Shown: piece after piece, positions 50,056-62,739 of the stretch | Position numbering within the stretch: the first letter of the stretch is position 1 | Layout of the letters: each line of letters starts with the position of its first letter | Assembly: GCA_036936605.1 (NCBI GenBank) | Contig: JAUPFV010000005.1 | Location: 150,785,195 to 150,849,194, forward strand | Length of the DNA stretch: 64,000 bases | Source of the DNA: Limnanthes douglasii subsp. nivea | Lineage: Eukaryota > Streptophyta > Magnoliopsida > Brassicales > Limnanthaceae | Direction: 5' to 3' | Made by a program: the position numbers and the translations under genes | The notes under the pieces: generated by a model | Told to the model about the DNA's origin: nothing | The model's input: the letters and a program-made list of their open reading frames with translations, nothing else | Databases searched by the model: none

Positions 50056-53000
50056 TCAATTAGTCTGCAAGAAAGAAAGAGCCTTGACACTGCGTTTCCA
50101 ACGGCTTGATTTCTTGCTTCTGGGTTTTGGTGCAAAATTGAGACCAAACATCTCTTTAGAACCTTGCACTGGATCCACAAGACTGAGTAGTTTTGCAACA
50201 ACAGTGGCACTCTCGTTAGCATGTTCTATGTCTTTTGGGTTCGACCACAGGCGATGAGCTATCTGCATCCTCCTATGTTTTGTGTTTAAGCCAACACCCC
50301 ATTTCAGGAATAGGTTTTCTCTTTCTTCTCTTGAAAGTTTCTTCCTCATTTCCTGGCTTAGTCTGTGCCTCTCGCGATTAAGATCTCTCATGCTATTCAC
50401 AAGAAACACACATGTAGAATCATTATTATGCTCAACATTGTCAAATCATGTATCAACTTTCTAGGCTTTAGTGTTGCATTTCGTTTTTTGTATCTTAAGA
50501 TATGTTGATCTTTACCCAAAACTAGGGGAGGCTAACAAACAGATAATTTCAGCTCGCCTGAATTCGATAACTTTCACGCTCTAACTTCTACATAGGCTAT
50601 GACTTTTTTCATCAACTCGTGAGCAGCTCGCAATCTATCTCATCTCGGGCTCGAATTCGATTTGAATTAGGAATTCATGCAGAGCTCGAATCGAGCTCCG
50701 AGTACTTGAAATCAGCCTAATAAATAAGATTGAGCTCGAGGGCCAAGCACTAGAGAAATGAACTGTAACGTGAAACTAGGTGTCTATAAAAATGATATGC
50801 ATCACATTTATGTGAAGATACCCAAAATTATGGACTTTCATCATGATGTTAAAAGCATACCTAGAACTGGAAGTTAAAATTCTTCCATCTTCAAGAGTCT
50901 TGATTCCCTGAGAAAATATATTCTTAATAAACGAAAGCCTCCTGTGCTCTACCTCCAAGTATATCGAATCTTTTGGATCTCCTTTAAAGAGTAAGAAGAA
51001 GTAGGTCCTGTGAGCCAATGAGACGTTGCAAGCGTGCCAGAGTTCGAGAATCTCACTTCTAAGCCTCTTGAACTCTAAAGGCCATGCAATAGAGGAGCCT
51101 GAACAGTCTTCTATCGGGTCCAAGGCAACATCTTTTACACTCTTTGTGGATATAACAGGTTTTGTATCCGTCTCCTCAACCTGAGAAGTAGAATCAGCAT
51201 TGGATAGATATTCCGTTTCAATTATGACTAAGGACAAAAAATTGGTTGCATTCAGTATAACGACAACCAAAAGGTAACTAAGCTCAATTTTGTTGTAGAG
51301 AACTGTTTCACATAGTCGCATATAGAATCTATTTCCTTTTTATTTGCCAAAAGATTCTCTTCTCAAAAGGTCTAAAAATTGGATATCACAAAAGAATAAA
51401 ACAGGCAAAAAAGCTCATAAAGAAACCCAACCCTTATTTTGAATTTTAATCCGCTAAAATAACCAACTCTTACTTAGAATTTGCTTTCTATTGTTTAGGG
51501 TCGATAAGTTTGTATCTTCAATATTGTGATCCAAATTGAAGTATCTAAGGTTTCGTGGTGTAGTTGGTTATCACGTCAGTCTAACACACTGAAGGTCTCC
51601 GGTTCGAACCCGGGCGAAGCCAAAAGAAAGAGACCTTTTGGAAACGTTTTGCCCCACTATTTTTAAAGAAGAGACATAGGAAAGTAGAATCTAACCTCTT
51701 GCTGAGCAGGTTGCTTGACATTATCAATATTAGTCGTGTCTTTCATTTCCCCTGTCAACCTGCTGAACTTGACATTTTCAACATTGGTCACTTCTTTTAT
51801 TTCCCCCGTCAACGTGCTTAAACATGGACATTCCTCAGTGGGACTTTCTGGAGTCTGCCTATCAAGTTCCTCGTTAGATGGTAATCTATGCCTATCAACT
51901 TCCTCGTTAGCTGATAGCCTCTGCCTATCAACTTCCTCGTTAGCTGATAGCCTCTGCCTATCAATCTCCTCGTTAGTTGATACCCTCTCGTTACCGACGT
52001 CGAAGTTCAACATGGGAATTGTTGTTTGGATATTCTCAGGTCTGCCAGTGAAATCCTTCAGGAACCAACTTGGAGGTGTGTTCTCAGTCTTCTCTCTTAT
52101 CCATAACTGGGGTGAGGAAGAAGTAGACGTGAAAAAACTTGCTTTACAACTTCTACTTCTAGAAATAACTCCATCAATAATCCACGGAGAAGGTTTGCCA
52201 GGAGATGGGTTTTTAAAGTGTTGATCCGTAGAGTCTGTCGAACTTTCGTCCTTCAACTTATACGAGCTGACTTCTTGTTTTACTTCCGTTTCCATGAATG
52301 TTGAGTTTAAAGTGTTCACGTCAGTTAATGACATGCTCACATCTTCATATCTACTTGGACTAGATTCCGATACATTTGAGTCTGGATATTTATCTACGCT
52401 TGAGTTCTCTATCTCTATACACCGGACTTCCCTGCAATGATCATCTGAATTTTTACCGTCTTGTTCTTCAATCACCTCATCGTGAACTTCGCTTCTTATC
52501 GATCCAGGAGTTGTAACTGACAGTGCATGTGGAGAACTGGTAGGTGGGAAATTTACTGGGAAATCAGGAAGCTGGAACAAGTTATCGTCAGAACTACTTC
52601 GACTGTGTGTGCCTGAACTGGTAGATGTGTTAGAAGATCCGAGACTGTCATCGTGGGAGTGAGGTTCCACCATAATGGATAAATCTGCTGTCGGATGAAA
52701 GGAATCCCAAGACGTCCGCACTCGCAACTCAGGGTAATGATCTATTCTCACCTGAAGGGCAACATAAACAAATGAATATATATGAGACAACAATACGATA
52801 AGCAGAAACCCATTTCCCAATATAAATAGTACGAGGTTTGAGCATAATAAATTTTCTAGTTACCGCTTCTCTTGATGGGCTATCTTCTCCGACTAATTGC
52901 CGTAGATCCTCAACCTGTGACAGAGCAAGATCTAGTTTTGTAGTCAGCTGTGATATCTCATTCTTTAGCTGCGAGGCACAAAAAAAATATCAAAGGATTG

Positions 53001-55776
53001 AAGAACAAGTCAAATATAGTTATCATCTGCACATAAATTACTACTGATCTACTGTCACTCTGATTAGATAGTATTTTCTAAATTCTCCAAGAAAGAAAGA
53101 ATAGAAATGAAAGTCACTGTTCGGACTCAGATAATTTTGCTGCAACGCAAAAACATAATTTTGCTGCAAGGCAAAAACATAATTTTTCTGCAAGGCAAAA
53201 GCATTCTGGAAACCTTTTATTTCTTGTTACAAAAATATATGGGAAAAATATATGTAAAGAAGGCTTGAGCAGAAACTTTAAATAAAAACCTTTCTGTTTC
53301 TACATTAAGTATAATCTTATTCTAGAAGTCTTAGAGACTCAAACATAAAAACAAGCAAAGATTATTATCTTTTTCCCTTTTTTCAAAATATCTTCCAGTA
53401 CTTTAAATTCCCTAAACTGTTTGAGATTCAATTATTGACTAGTTCCAAGCACGTATTGACTACAAAGGAAGGTTCTATGAGTTTATGAAAAAGGTTTCAA
53501 AGTGTAACGTGAAGGAAATCAATAAACAACACTATGTTCTTCAGCGACCAACTTAGTAAAGATATTACATTTCTCAGTTCGCACTATTGGAAAACGTCTG
53601 ATTACCTTTTCAATCTCAAAGTCTTTCTCTCTTAGGAGAACAACTGAATCAAATTCCATTAAAGATCGCACTGGAGTTTCCTTCTCACTCTCCAATCTAG
53701 CCAATTCTCTTTGCAAATGCTTTACTAATGCTTTATCGGACATGAGTTCATTGACCTGTGCATTTGTAGCCACCTCCTTGGCACAGCTGGCAAACAACAG
53801 TGTGTTTCTTGATTGCTCAACATGGGTTCTTGCTGGACTCATTGTGCATATTATAGCGGTTCTAGCATTTCCTCCAAGGGAAGACTGAAGTATGCGGGTC
53901 AGCTTTGAATCTCTAAATGGAACATGTCCACTTTTTGCCTTGCTGCATTAAACTAGTCAGATAAGTTAGTAATATACAAGGAAGAAAATTAGAAGAAGAA
54001 AATGTGTTGCTAGAATCAATTTTTCTGAGTCCAATTACAGCATACTCTAAAGCTGTAAGACTGAGAAGTGTCCATAATTATGTGATAACTGACTGCTTTT
54101 TAAGTTCTTAACAAACCTTGTTCGTTACATATATGAACATAGATCATCCATTGAAGTGTCCATTTATAAAAAAATATTATCCCACAGCCGTGTACAACAC
54201 TTAGACAAAAAATAGTAACTCTATGCTTATAGGCTAACCTTAGCTTACGGATAACAGATCCCAGTGTAAGCAAACTCCGATTTATGTGACACCCTTCTTT
54301 CAGCCTTGCCCCAGCGGATAACGATTGAGATGCACGTTCACTTCCTGCAAGATCAACAAAATTCTACAGGAAATAGTAGTTACTATATTTGTTTTCCATT
54401 GGTAGTCTTTACTAGAACCAAGAAATTAAAAATCTTATACTTGCATACCACGGTGGCTGTAAGGGTGCTTAATTTGTCATTGGCTAGAAGCTGCCGAGTA
54501 GAACTTTCAATAGTCTGTAGAACATAATATTATTTATCCAGCCATATATGAATTAGCTACAAGCTTTCTTCACGTCAGCATGATATGTTGAAGTATCCTA
54601 ATGTACTAAAAATTCTTACCAATCTCATAATCTGATGCGACCTAGAGCTCACTTCATTTAGAGCAGTTTCCCCAATTTGCCTTTGAGCTGCCAATATGGT
54701 TAATTGTTGAATAAATATTGATAACAAAAGAACTAGTGAACAAAATGTTGAGTTACATTTTCCTTACCTTTACAAATAGATAAAAGCTCTATAAGATGAT
54801 TCCAGTCTCGTAGAGTTTCCTCTATAAGTTTCTCAACAACGGTTCCTTTCTGTTCAAGTAAGACATGTTAGTCCGATATATAAATAAAAGACCAATGTCT
54901 TGGAAAATGAAATATACCTCTGGATCATCTAAAAGTCTAAGTGGGCTACTATCTGAACTTAAAAGGTCTCTGACGGATTCATTGTAGATCTCCATTGCAG
55001 AGAACTTCAAAGAAAATTCTCTTTCGTTGTGCTGCAAAAGTGACATGGAATCTGAGGCTATATTCTACAACAGAGTACTGGACAATGTTACAGTTTAAAA
55101 CGGTGTTTCTCTACCTTCTTTATGTACTCATATATATCTGTCAAAGTATAGTCAGTGATTCCAGTCATCGTGTATGTTTTTCCGCTGCTTGTTTGCCCGT
55201 ATGCAAAAACACTTGCTGAGGACGGTGTTAAAAACTTAGATAACAATTAAATTGATATAAAAAAGTATATATACACTTAGATTCTAAGCGAGAGAATCAT
55301 ACCATTTATCCCATTTACAACTGACAAAGCAACTTCTCTTGCTCCTTCCTCGTACACCTGCCTTGTGGAGCAATCAGAACTAAACACTCTGTCTAGAAGC
55401 GGAAAATGGATCAGCAGGTAAAAACAAACAAGACCAATCAGAACCATAAGGTAGTTAGTGGACTAAAGTAAATTCCTGGACAACTTAATATAAATAGATA
55501 CACTAAGCTGCTTTTAAAATGTATCTAACAAATTTGTAAAGCATACAAAATAAACACTTGCTTACCAAACGAATATGCACTTGGATACATAGATCTTTCA
55601 GAAATTGAAAGGTTGTTCTTATATAAAAGAGTGGTATCATTGATGCATTCCCAGTCTTGTAGGTCATGCCTTGATATTTCTTTATCATTTAAAGGCCGCA
55701 GACGTACAGAAACAAAGATCTTTTCTTCTTGACCGTTGGGCCTGACCATGTTCTTCTCTTCGCCAGCCATTTTCAT
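50056..55776 (-). CDS. KIN7: Kinesin-7 (NACK-like, DUF3490 C-terminus)
   Basis: Thirteen coding exons, all with GT-AG junctions in phase: 55776-55566, 55392-55303, 55215-55115, 55031-54918, 54849-54768, 54687-54620, 54514-54449, 54363-54239, 53942-53606, 52968-52864, 52751-51696, 51180-50861, 50392-50056; 1003 aa (1001 from the next Met, MAGEEK). N-terminal motor about 20-345: [14 protein letters not shown]-loop [12 protein letters not shown] (105-116), [22 protein letters not shown] (245-257), [10 protein letters not shown]. Coiled coil follows about 365-435; exon 11 encodes a Ser/Asp-rich region with a short tandem repeat (about 687-727); exons 12-13 encode the DUF3490 domain typical of NPK1-activating kinesin-like proteins ([22 protein letters not shown]). 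Plant kinesin-7s of this type are plus-end motors; NACK1/2 members act in phragmoplast expansion at cytokinesis. Which member this is cannot be decided by eye. Confidence 0.93.
51549..51621 (+). tRNA. tRNA-Val (AAC)
   Basis: 73-nt cloverleaf: acceptor GGTTTCG with CGAAGCC, D arm GTGTAGTTGGTTATCAC, anticodon stem TCAGT/ACTGA around loop CTAACAC (anticodon AAC), T arm with TTCGAAC loop and a 5-bp stem. A and B box promoters are intact (TGGTGTAGTTGG, GGTTCGAACC). A TTTT Pol III stop lies about 13 nt downstream (51634). No intron, no encoded CCA. It lies antisense inside the 515-bp kinesin intron between 51696 and 51180. Confidence 0.95.
51870..51995 (-). repeat. 33-bp coding minisatellite in kinesin exon 11
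   Basis: Near-identical 33-bp units with TTCCTCGTTAGCTGATAGCC on plus encode repeats of [11 protein letters not shown] in the kinesin tail. About four copies, the outer ones diverged (STNEEIDRQ and PSNEELDRQ). The period is a multiple of three, so the frame is kept. A second small duplication encodes [15 protein letters not shown] and [15 protein letters not shown] nearby (about 51700-51825). Confidence 0.85.
53130..53205. repeat. 29-bp intronic tandem repeat in kinesin intron 9
   Basis: Three units containing TTTGCTGCAAGGCAAAAACA lie in the intron between 53606 and 52968. Each has a small dyad (TTGCTGCAAGGCAA). No function suggested. Confidence 0.7.
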
Positions 55777-55780
55777 CACT

Positions 55781-56970
55781 CACCTGACGAACACAAAATG
55801 TACAAAAGATATGATGAAAAATGAATTCATTATGACAATATACATTATTTCCCTCTTTGACCTAGCTGTTTTTGACTTTTTTAGTGTCAAAATTTGGATT
55901 CTTTTGGAAATAAAATAAAATAAAAGCAACCATTCTCTGCACCACGGGCAATAATTTTTGTCATCAACAACTGTATTTGCTAACATATTTGTCTAGTAAT
56001 TGGCTCAATCAATGAAATCGATTTGCTTCAAAAACCTAATTAATGAAATTCTCACTTTACTTACCCTCCACTCTAAAACTTTATCACTGGATGATTTTCA
56101 ATCCATATTCTACCATCAAAATGCAATGTTAAAAAAACATTAAAGGCCAAAAAAGCTGAGGTAACTATAATGTCGCAGTAGTGTTATCTTCCTAGCTTAT
56201 ATCATTTCCAAAAATTGTAAAACTATGATAGCAAAATATAGAGGGAGATTACCTTAGACTACTCAGTCTCTTTGAGAGATTGCTCGATCTTACATGAATT
56301 TCCTCTAATAGACAAATTACACATGAATTTCCTAGCTCATGCCTTTTCTTTCTTCTAAAAGACCTGTGTAGATGTAAATTAAACCAATGAACAGTAGATC
56401 CATACTGCTGAATTACGGAACAAGATTATATTTGTCAATTCTCTCTAACACTGAACGAAATAGAAACCAGAAATTACACATTCCTCAGAAATCGAATTAT
56501 GTTTATCAATTCTAAGCTAATTAGTTATGAAATTTAAAATACGCTGCTAAAATCAGCCATATAAAACATTCTACCAAACAATTGGAGTAATATAAACATC
56601 TTCTTCTAACTCAGGATCGTTGCAGCTCCATGAGAATCGACAATGATGCACAATTGAAGCTATAGAGAGATGGAGAAAAGACGAGTACAAATCAAGCTAG
56701 CGATATCTTACCTCAAAAACACGTAGCGTCTAGCAATTCCAAAGGCTTTGAAACGCAGAAAAGCTAAAAACGAAGCTTCAAGATCACAGAAATGCAGGTG
56801 AAAATCAGTAAACACATTTGTAAATCATAGAATCTAAAAGCAGAGATCGCGAATATTATAGATACCTCTCTCTCTGTTTCGCTCGCTCTTGTTTCTCTCT
56901 CAAGATTGATGAAGATTAAGAGAGCTATTGGTGTTTGTGGAGTAGTTATGGCGTCTTCTTCTTCTTTCTA
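55781..56970 (-). promoter_or_regulatory. Kinesin 5' UTR exon, leader intron and promoter side
   Basis: On minus, a pyrimidine/purine-rich leader (about 56960-56866, ending in AGAGAGAG) is followed by a GTATCTATA donor at 56865. A matching acceptor TTCGTCAG lies a few bases before the first ATG at 55776. This implies a non-coding first exon and a ~1.1-kb 5' UTR intron. Transcription start is estimated from composition only. Confidence 0.5.
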
Positions 56971-57720
56971 AATTGCCTGTCAATGCAGCTTTAATTAGCC
57001 TTTAAATCAAAACCACCGCGCTAAAGAAAGAAACTATAACCAACCTTAATTACCAAAATAACCTTACTTATTAATTAAGTCCCTAACCATATTTTTATGG
57101 TTAGAACAAATCATTGAGAATAAATTTAATTTTACTGTTTATAAATAAATAGGAAAGTATAAAGTGAAAAAATAATTTAAAAATTTAGCACATGGCCCCA
57201 ACTAAAGTTGTTTGTAACCTAAGTTTAAGTCTTTGCTACTAAACCTAGTAAGTATATTAAAATATTAAAGTTTAACAATCATGAGATTTTATAGACTTTT
57301 AAGTTTGCTACGTATAACTTTATTAATATAATAGTCTTTAATCTCTTTTTAAAATAAAATAGACATCTCCTTGAAAGCGTTAAAGTTAAGGGCCAGGCTA
57401 AAGTAGAGATCGAAAAGAATATGTGAAAATATATTTTGAGAGAGTATGGATGAAATAAAAAAATATTATTCTAAACAAAATGTGAAAAATAAAGCCGATC
57501 GTCTTTTAGTCAAAACAACATCAGAGTGGTTAATCATGATTTATTAACATTTATTTTGTCATTATAAGAAATTATTAGAAATGCATAGTAGAACATAACT
57601 AACTAATTTATAAGCTTAGAAAAAACTATTAAGGCACAATTACTTGTTCAAATATTAAACTTTTAAAGTCTATAACTCAATTGTTTATATGATTGCCAAA
57701 CACTAAAATAGATTAACAGG
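56971..57720. other. Intergenic, AT-rich
   Basis: Upstream region of the kinesin gene. AT-rich, no other gene or clear repeat recognised. Confidence 0.5.
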
Positions 57721-58029
57721 TGGTCTATCGTATTTTGGCCGGTGAGATTGCTGTGTGGACCGACACATTCAAATGACAGCAGTCTACAAATAACAACGAC
57801 CCGTCAGCATTTCATGCAATGCAAGTATGTCCTTTTTTAATGTTTGTTTCGTCATTTTATTTTATATATTTGTTACGATGGATTTGTGTGTTATGACATT
57901 GGGCATTTTATTATAGTTTCCGGTTACTTAGAATTGTATCCTCTTTTAAATAATTATATATATAAATTTTTTATTTTAAAAGTTTTAGAGAGTGTTTTTT
58001 TACTCAAAATTGGGCATTTTATTAATAAC

Positions 58030-61000
58030 CAAATTGGACAAAGTTCAATATGAGACCAGATCCAGATCAGGGAACAAAACCTTTCGTGAACCAAGAGTAT
58101 CAAATTACATTAAAGACAACCAAAACGATTCACAAATCTGCCATAGCCATAGAACCATTGAAACCCAACAAACCTTCATGCAGTTCGATCCCACAAAATC
58201 ACTTCTCAAATCAACGAAAAACCAAAACTTTATCAAAAATCCACTCAACCTGAAGATGAGAGAAACTACAATCTAAACCATTCACAGAATCATATAAAGC
58301 CTTCAAACCTCCCTTCATCGGTATCCAGCAAACCCAAACACCATATCTACCCCTTCAGCAGTTCACAAGTCCACAACTTATCAGGAGAGAGAGCAATGAA
58401 GCCTTACAAATCCAGAGCCATATCAGAATACCATTGTCGGTGATCCACACCCACTGTCGAGACTTTCAGAGATTCATCATACCGACCATTAGAGCACAAC
58501 CCTCGGAACAATGCATGCAAATGTAAGAAGTTGTATTCCTTTTCAAGGTAGTATAGACCCCCAAATACAAAAGAGACATTCTTAAGGGTTGGGGTATGTT
58601 CTCAAGTAATTTATTCCCAACCCTTCAAGGAATGTAATAGCTCTCAGGCACGAAGGGGCACTATTATGGTCAAAATCCATGGATTGATTGGATTTTAAGA
58701 CTGTTTTGGAAATCCAGTCAACAGTTTCATTTTGTTCTCGAAATATTTGTATTATTCTCATATCAGAGGATTATAGGTTTCGACAACAAGCGAGAATTGG
58801 TATAAAATACCAAGGAATTTTTCCATATAGAAGGAGTTCAGTAAGAACAGAAGAATCTATTTCAAGATCGAGATGGGTTATCCTTTCTCAGAACATATCA
58901 AAAGACCATCCAGCAAAGCCTGACATTCTGCAATGATTGAAGAGTCTTTACCACAGATACGACCATACCCAAAAATGACAGTCTCATTGCTATTCCTTAC
59001 AAGACCCCCACCACTAGAGTTTCCCAATTGACCACAAGCCCCATCACAATTTAACTTGAAATGGTTGAGTTTAGGAAAATTCTAGGCCAGTGAAAGCGAG
59101 ACTCTAGGCTGGTTGAGAAAGTTAATGCACCCCATAATTGGACCAGACCTTTTATCAGAACCCCAATGCTTCTTTTTGAAAAAAGAAACCTTATCCAAAC
59201 CAACCAGTATCTTGTTGATTTGAGAAATCATAGATTTTGGACTAGTTAAGATACATAATGTTTCCACACATCCCAAGCATTTTGACAGTTCACAAAAACA
59301 TGATAAACAATTTTCATATTATTGCAGGCCTGGCACTTTGAAGCTAACTGTATTTTTCTCTTTTGTAGGGCAGAATCCACTGGAACCCAATTGAGGAGAG
59401 CTCTCTACAGGAGCAAAGAAGATTTACGAGAAGTTATATTATTTCAGGATTTGAGAAATAGGTTAGATATGTCCATCCTTCTTCTAATAACATTCCAAGT
59501 CAATTTTGAATTTGAAAATCCATCCTTAGACACAGACCAGTAAATAACATCTTGCTGATTCTCCTTAAGAGTAACTTTCTGGATATTGTGGACTTCAGAA
59601 AGAATATTAGAATTAGAGATCTTAGTTAAGTCCCATCTTCCATTGACCCAATATTTTCTGATCTCATCTTTAACAAAACTAGACCTAATATCATCTTGAC
59701 TAAATGAGACAAATGGATGGCTAGTGCACCATTTGTCTAACCAAAAGTCAATCTGGCCAGCTCTAGGAATCCAACGAATGAACCTTTCAGCACTATCCCT
59801 GATGTTAAGCAACTTAATCCCAAGTATGAGAACTCCTGATAGGATTTGTAGCAATAATATGATGACAACCTTTACAATAAGTGTTGTACATAACCTTAAC
59901 CCATAAAGACTTTTGCGACTTGAAGTTAAACCAAAGCTTGTGGGAAAAGATATCTTGAGTGTCCAACAGACTTTTGACATTAAGCCCTCCATCCTCGAAA
60001 GTTTTGCAAACCTTTTGCTAATTAGACCATAACATAGCCTGCTTGTCCTCATTAGAACCTCACATAAACTTGTTGAATATAACTCCAATTATTTGTATAA
60101 TTATTTTAGAAAAAACTGAACTTTGAAGAGTATACATAGGAATAGCATAAATGACAGATTGGATAAGCATTAACCTTCCCCTAAAAAAGTGGTTTTGTCC
60201 CAATCACAAATTCTATCTCTGATTTTAAACAAGACTTCATCAAAGTTATTAATGGTATTTTTTGTACTTACAGTGGATACCAAGTACTTGAAAGGCAGAA
60301 AATAGTGCTTGAAACCCAGCTTATCTTCCAGATTAATAATCCTTTAAGGTGAGAATTGTTTCCGAATGATAACCTTAGATTTTTCCTTGTTTATTAACTA
60401 ACCAGAACAATCTTAACAGTGGTTGAGCAGGTTCATAATTTTTGCAGTAGAGGAATCAACACCATTATAGAAGACCAGCAAGCCATTAGCAAAAGCTAAC
60501 ACATGTATGTTGACTTTACTTCTTGTTTTGAAAATAATAGAAGGAAATTCCTGAGAAATTTTGACCAAACCCCTGAGTAGATACTCCTCTGCCAGAATAA
60601 ACAGGCTTGGTGACAAAGGGTCACCCTGCCTCATCCCTTTATTAGATTTGAAAAAACCCTTAGCCTCCCCATTGACAATAACAAAGAAGTGACAGTTTTT
60701 AATACCCTTCTATATGAGCCTTAAGAATTCTTGACTGAACCCAAACTTTTTAAGAATGTAGAGAAGAAAAGTATGGTCAAGCCTGTCAAAAGCTTTGGCC
60801 ATATCAAGCTTCAAAATAATATTGCTCCCTTTAGGATTGAGGCTTAAGTCATAGGCCATTTCCTTAGCAAGAAGGATATTCTCATGAATATCTATGCCTT
60901 TAATAAAAACTCCATGGGCCTAAAAATGAGATTAAGTAGAATGTCTGCAATCCTTTTGTTGATGACCTTAGAAACAATTCTGCTAAACAAACTTAGTGAG

Positions 61001-61650
61001 ACTGATATGACGAAAATCCTTCCAAGACTTAGGATTAGAAATTTTAAGGATAAGGTAAATAACTGTAGCATAATCACCCTTGGGAACAACAGAAACCTTG
61101 AAGATTTCACAAACGACCCCTAGTAAATCATCTGAAACAATGTTCCAACTGACTTGATAGAACCTTTCATTAAAACCATCTGGCCCCGAAGAATAATTAG
61201 GACGATGGGATTTAATAACAGAATAAATCTCATCTTTGGTAGGAGTAGCCATAAGCATTGCATTCTCAAAATCTTTACAAGATTAGGGATGAGGTCTTGA
61301 AGCAAATTAGGATACCAAGGATTAGGCAGATCATAAAGCAGTTGCTTAAAGTAGGTAACAACAGAATCTCCTAGAAGATTAGGGTCCTCAATCCAAGCAG
61401 AATCATCCCCGATCTTATGGATCTTATTTAACTTGTTTCTTTTTTTACCAATCTATGGAAGAATGCAGTGTTTTTATCACTGTTTTTGAGCCACAAGGAG
61501 TGATTTTTTTCTCCCAAAACATCTTCTCATTTGTGAGAAGATCAAGATGACTAATCAATTCATGATTACCAAGCCCACCATGTACCTTCTTCATAGTGTC
61601 ATTAATAACCATAAGCAGTATTATCAGGAAGACTTTGAATTATTATTGAT
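58030..61650 (-). pseudogene. LINE ORF2 (RT, zinc finger region, RNase H)
   Basis: Minus strand. Pre-RT part 61620-61270 with SLWLKNSDKNTAFFHRLVKK; RT 61258-60400 with SSGPDGFN, PKSWKDFRHISL, KLDMAKAFDRLDHTFLL, MRQGDPLSPSLFIL, and LAFANGLLVF where FADD is expected, so both catalytic Asp are lost. Then the post-RT region 60088-59444 (WIPRAGQIDFWLDKWC, DVIYWSVSKDGFSNSKLTWNVI), a zinc-binding stretch near 59320 (CQACNNMKIVYHVFVNC), and RNase H 59060-58680 (FKLNCDGACGQLG, IIAECQALLDGL). Several frameshifts and stops. Same domain order as plant L1-type ORF2. Confidence 0.8.
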
Positions 61651-62017
61651 CCGATCTTTGGGGGTGTGACATAATGAATAGTCTGATTTGTTTTTTGTTT
61701 CAGGTGAAGCTCAGGAGATGCTTCATGATTACCTACAAGGTCACAACTAACAGTTGGATTCATTGGAACATGATGATCACTAGTTACTAAGGGAAATATC
61801 AGCTACAGAGACCCTAGGAGGAGCAAGTTGATTTTGAGGATTGGTAAGTTTCACTTTCTTGAAGTTTTTTTATCAGAGTGACCCAAATGGTAGCATGTTT
61901 TATAGTATTCAGGATAAACTTCATATACCATCTATTGTCAAAACCCCTCACTGCCAAATGATACCCAGATATTTTTATGCATAGGTTTAGAAACGTTAAT
62001 TTCTACACAGACTCTGC
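61650..62017 (-). pseudogene. LINE ORF1 fragment (zinc knuckle)
   Basis: The minus frame gives CRVCVEINVSKPMHKNIWVSF..., then CYHLGHSDKK, matching the DUF4283-zinc linker and knuckle of the intact ORF1 (VEIDVSKFLKRKVWVQF, CHHLGHDAGMC). The last Cys of the knuckle is lost. Stops follow. It is joined almost directly to RT-upstream sequence at about 61650, so the endonuclease is deleted. Confidence 0.65.
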
Positions 62018-62569
62018 AGTTTTAGAGTGTGGTTTTGAAGATAAAGTTTTTTTTAATCAAAGAGGGTTGTTTAGATGTGGTCCAAAAAATTTATAAAACG
62101 AGATATTTATCGGTTAGAGAATAATTAGTTATTTTAACAGAATTAACTAATTGTGTTAAAAAGTAATTGATTTTGTTATCTGATCAAGAAAGCTAGTATT
62201 ATAAATATTATCATTTGTCCTGGAAAAAAACCATTAAAAAAACAGAGTAGTCGTAATCTTGAATAGAATTTTGAAAGAGTTTTAGGAAGTGAGTAAAGTA
62301 AGGAGAAAGAATTATTTTTGTAACTCATGTGAGAGAATCTCTTGTAAAATACATTGTCGATATAGTAAACTGGAGAGAGTTGCTCTCTCCCCCAGATGTA
62401 GATCGATTTGACTGAACTGGATAAACAAGTGACTGTGTTGTTTTCTTTTTGCAGATTCATTTTGTTCTTGATTATTATTGTTGTATCTCATATAATGTTA
62501 TTGTTCTTGGTTGAATGTTTCGATTTTGCTTCCAACATCAAGCTATTTGTATGAGTTAACCTAATCTCA

Positions 62570-62739
62570 CAATAATTGGCGCCCACCAAAGGGCAAGAAT
62601 CAATCAGATTAAGCACTATGGGTTCAAAGTGGGATATTGAGAAGTTCATCCAAAGCAACAACTTCGGGGTGGAAGATGAAAATGAGGAAAAGTCTAATCC
62701 AACATAAATATGTCGAGACCCTAAAATGAGAAACACATA
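62570..62739 (+). pseudogene. Copia-type PBS and gag stub 1
   Basis: LTR 1 is followed by a primer-binding-site-like TGGCGCCCACC (62577-62587), then ATG at 62618 with MGSKWDIEKFIQSNNFG, the usual opening of plant Copia gag. The frame ends after about 30 codons, and LTR 2 begins at 62740. No protease, integrase or RT. Confidence 0.65.

Larger units (their letters stand above)
57996..62017 (-). mobile_element. L1-type LINE, 5'-truncated, endonuclease missing
   Basis: The 3' end lies at the left: a T-run (57996-58001, poly(A) on minus) preceded by AATAAA and GAGTAAAAAAA on minus. Target-site duplication AGTTTTAGAG(AG)TGT at 57981-57995 and 62018-62030. It reads on minus from an ORF1 fragment through RT to zinc finger, RNase H and 3' UTR. 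The 5' end truncates inside ORF1, typical of target-primed insertion. Confidence 0.85.
57721..62569 (+). repeat. Copia-type LTR 1, split by a LINE insertion
   Basis: Left part 57721-57995 and right part 62031-62569 align with successive parts of LTR 2 (62740-63540). The left matches the phrase ATCGTATTTTGGCCGGTGAG, the right runs to ...AATCTCA before the primer-binding site. Together they make about 814 bp against 801 bp for LTR 2. The 4-kb gap is the minus-strand LINE. Confidence 0.75.

Noticed and set aside
50522..50760. Possible hAT-like relic in kinesin intron 12 (TAGGGGAGGCTAAC and repeated GAGCTCGAAT)
   Set aside because: The right end has no convincing inverted match and no 8-bp duplication was found.
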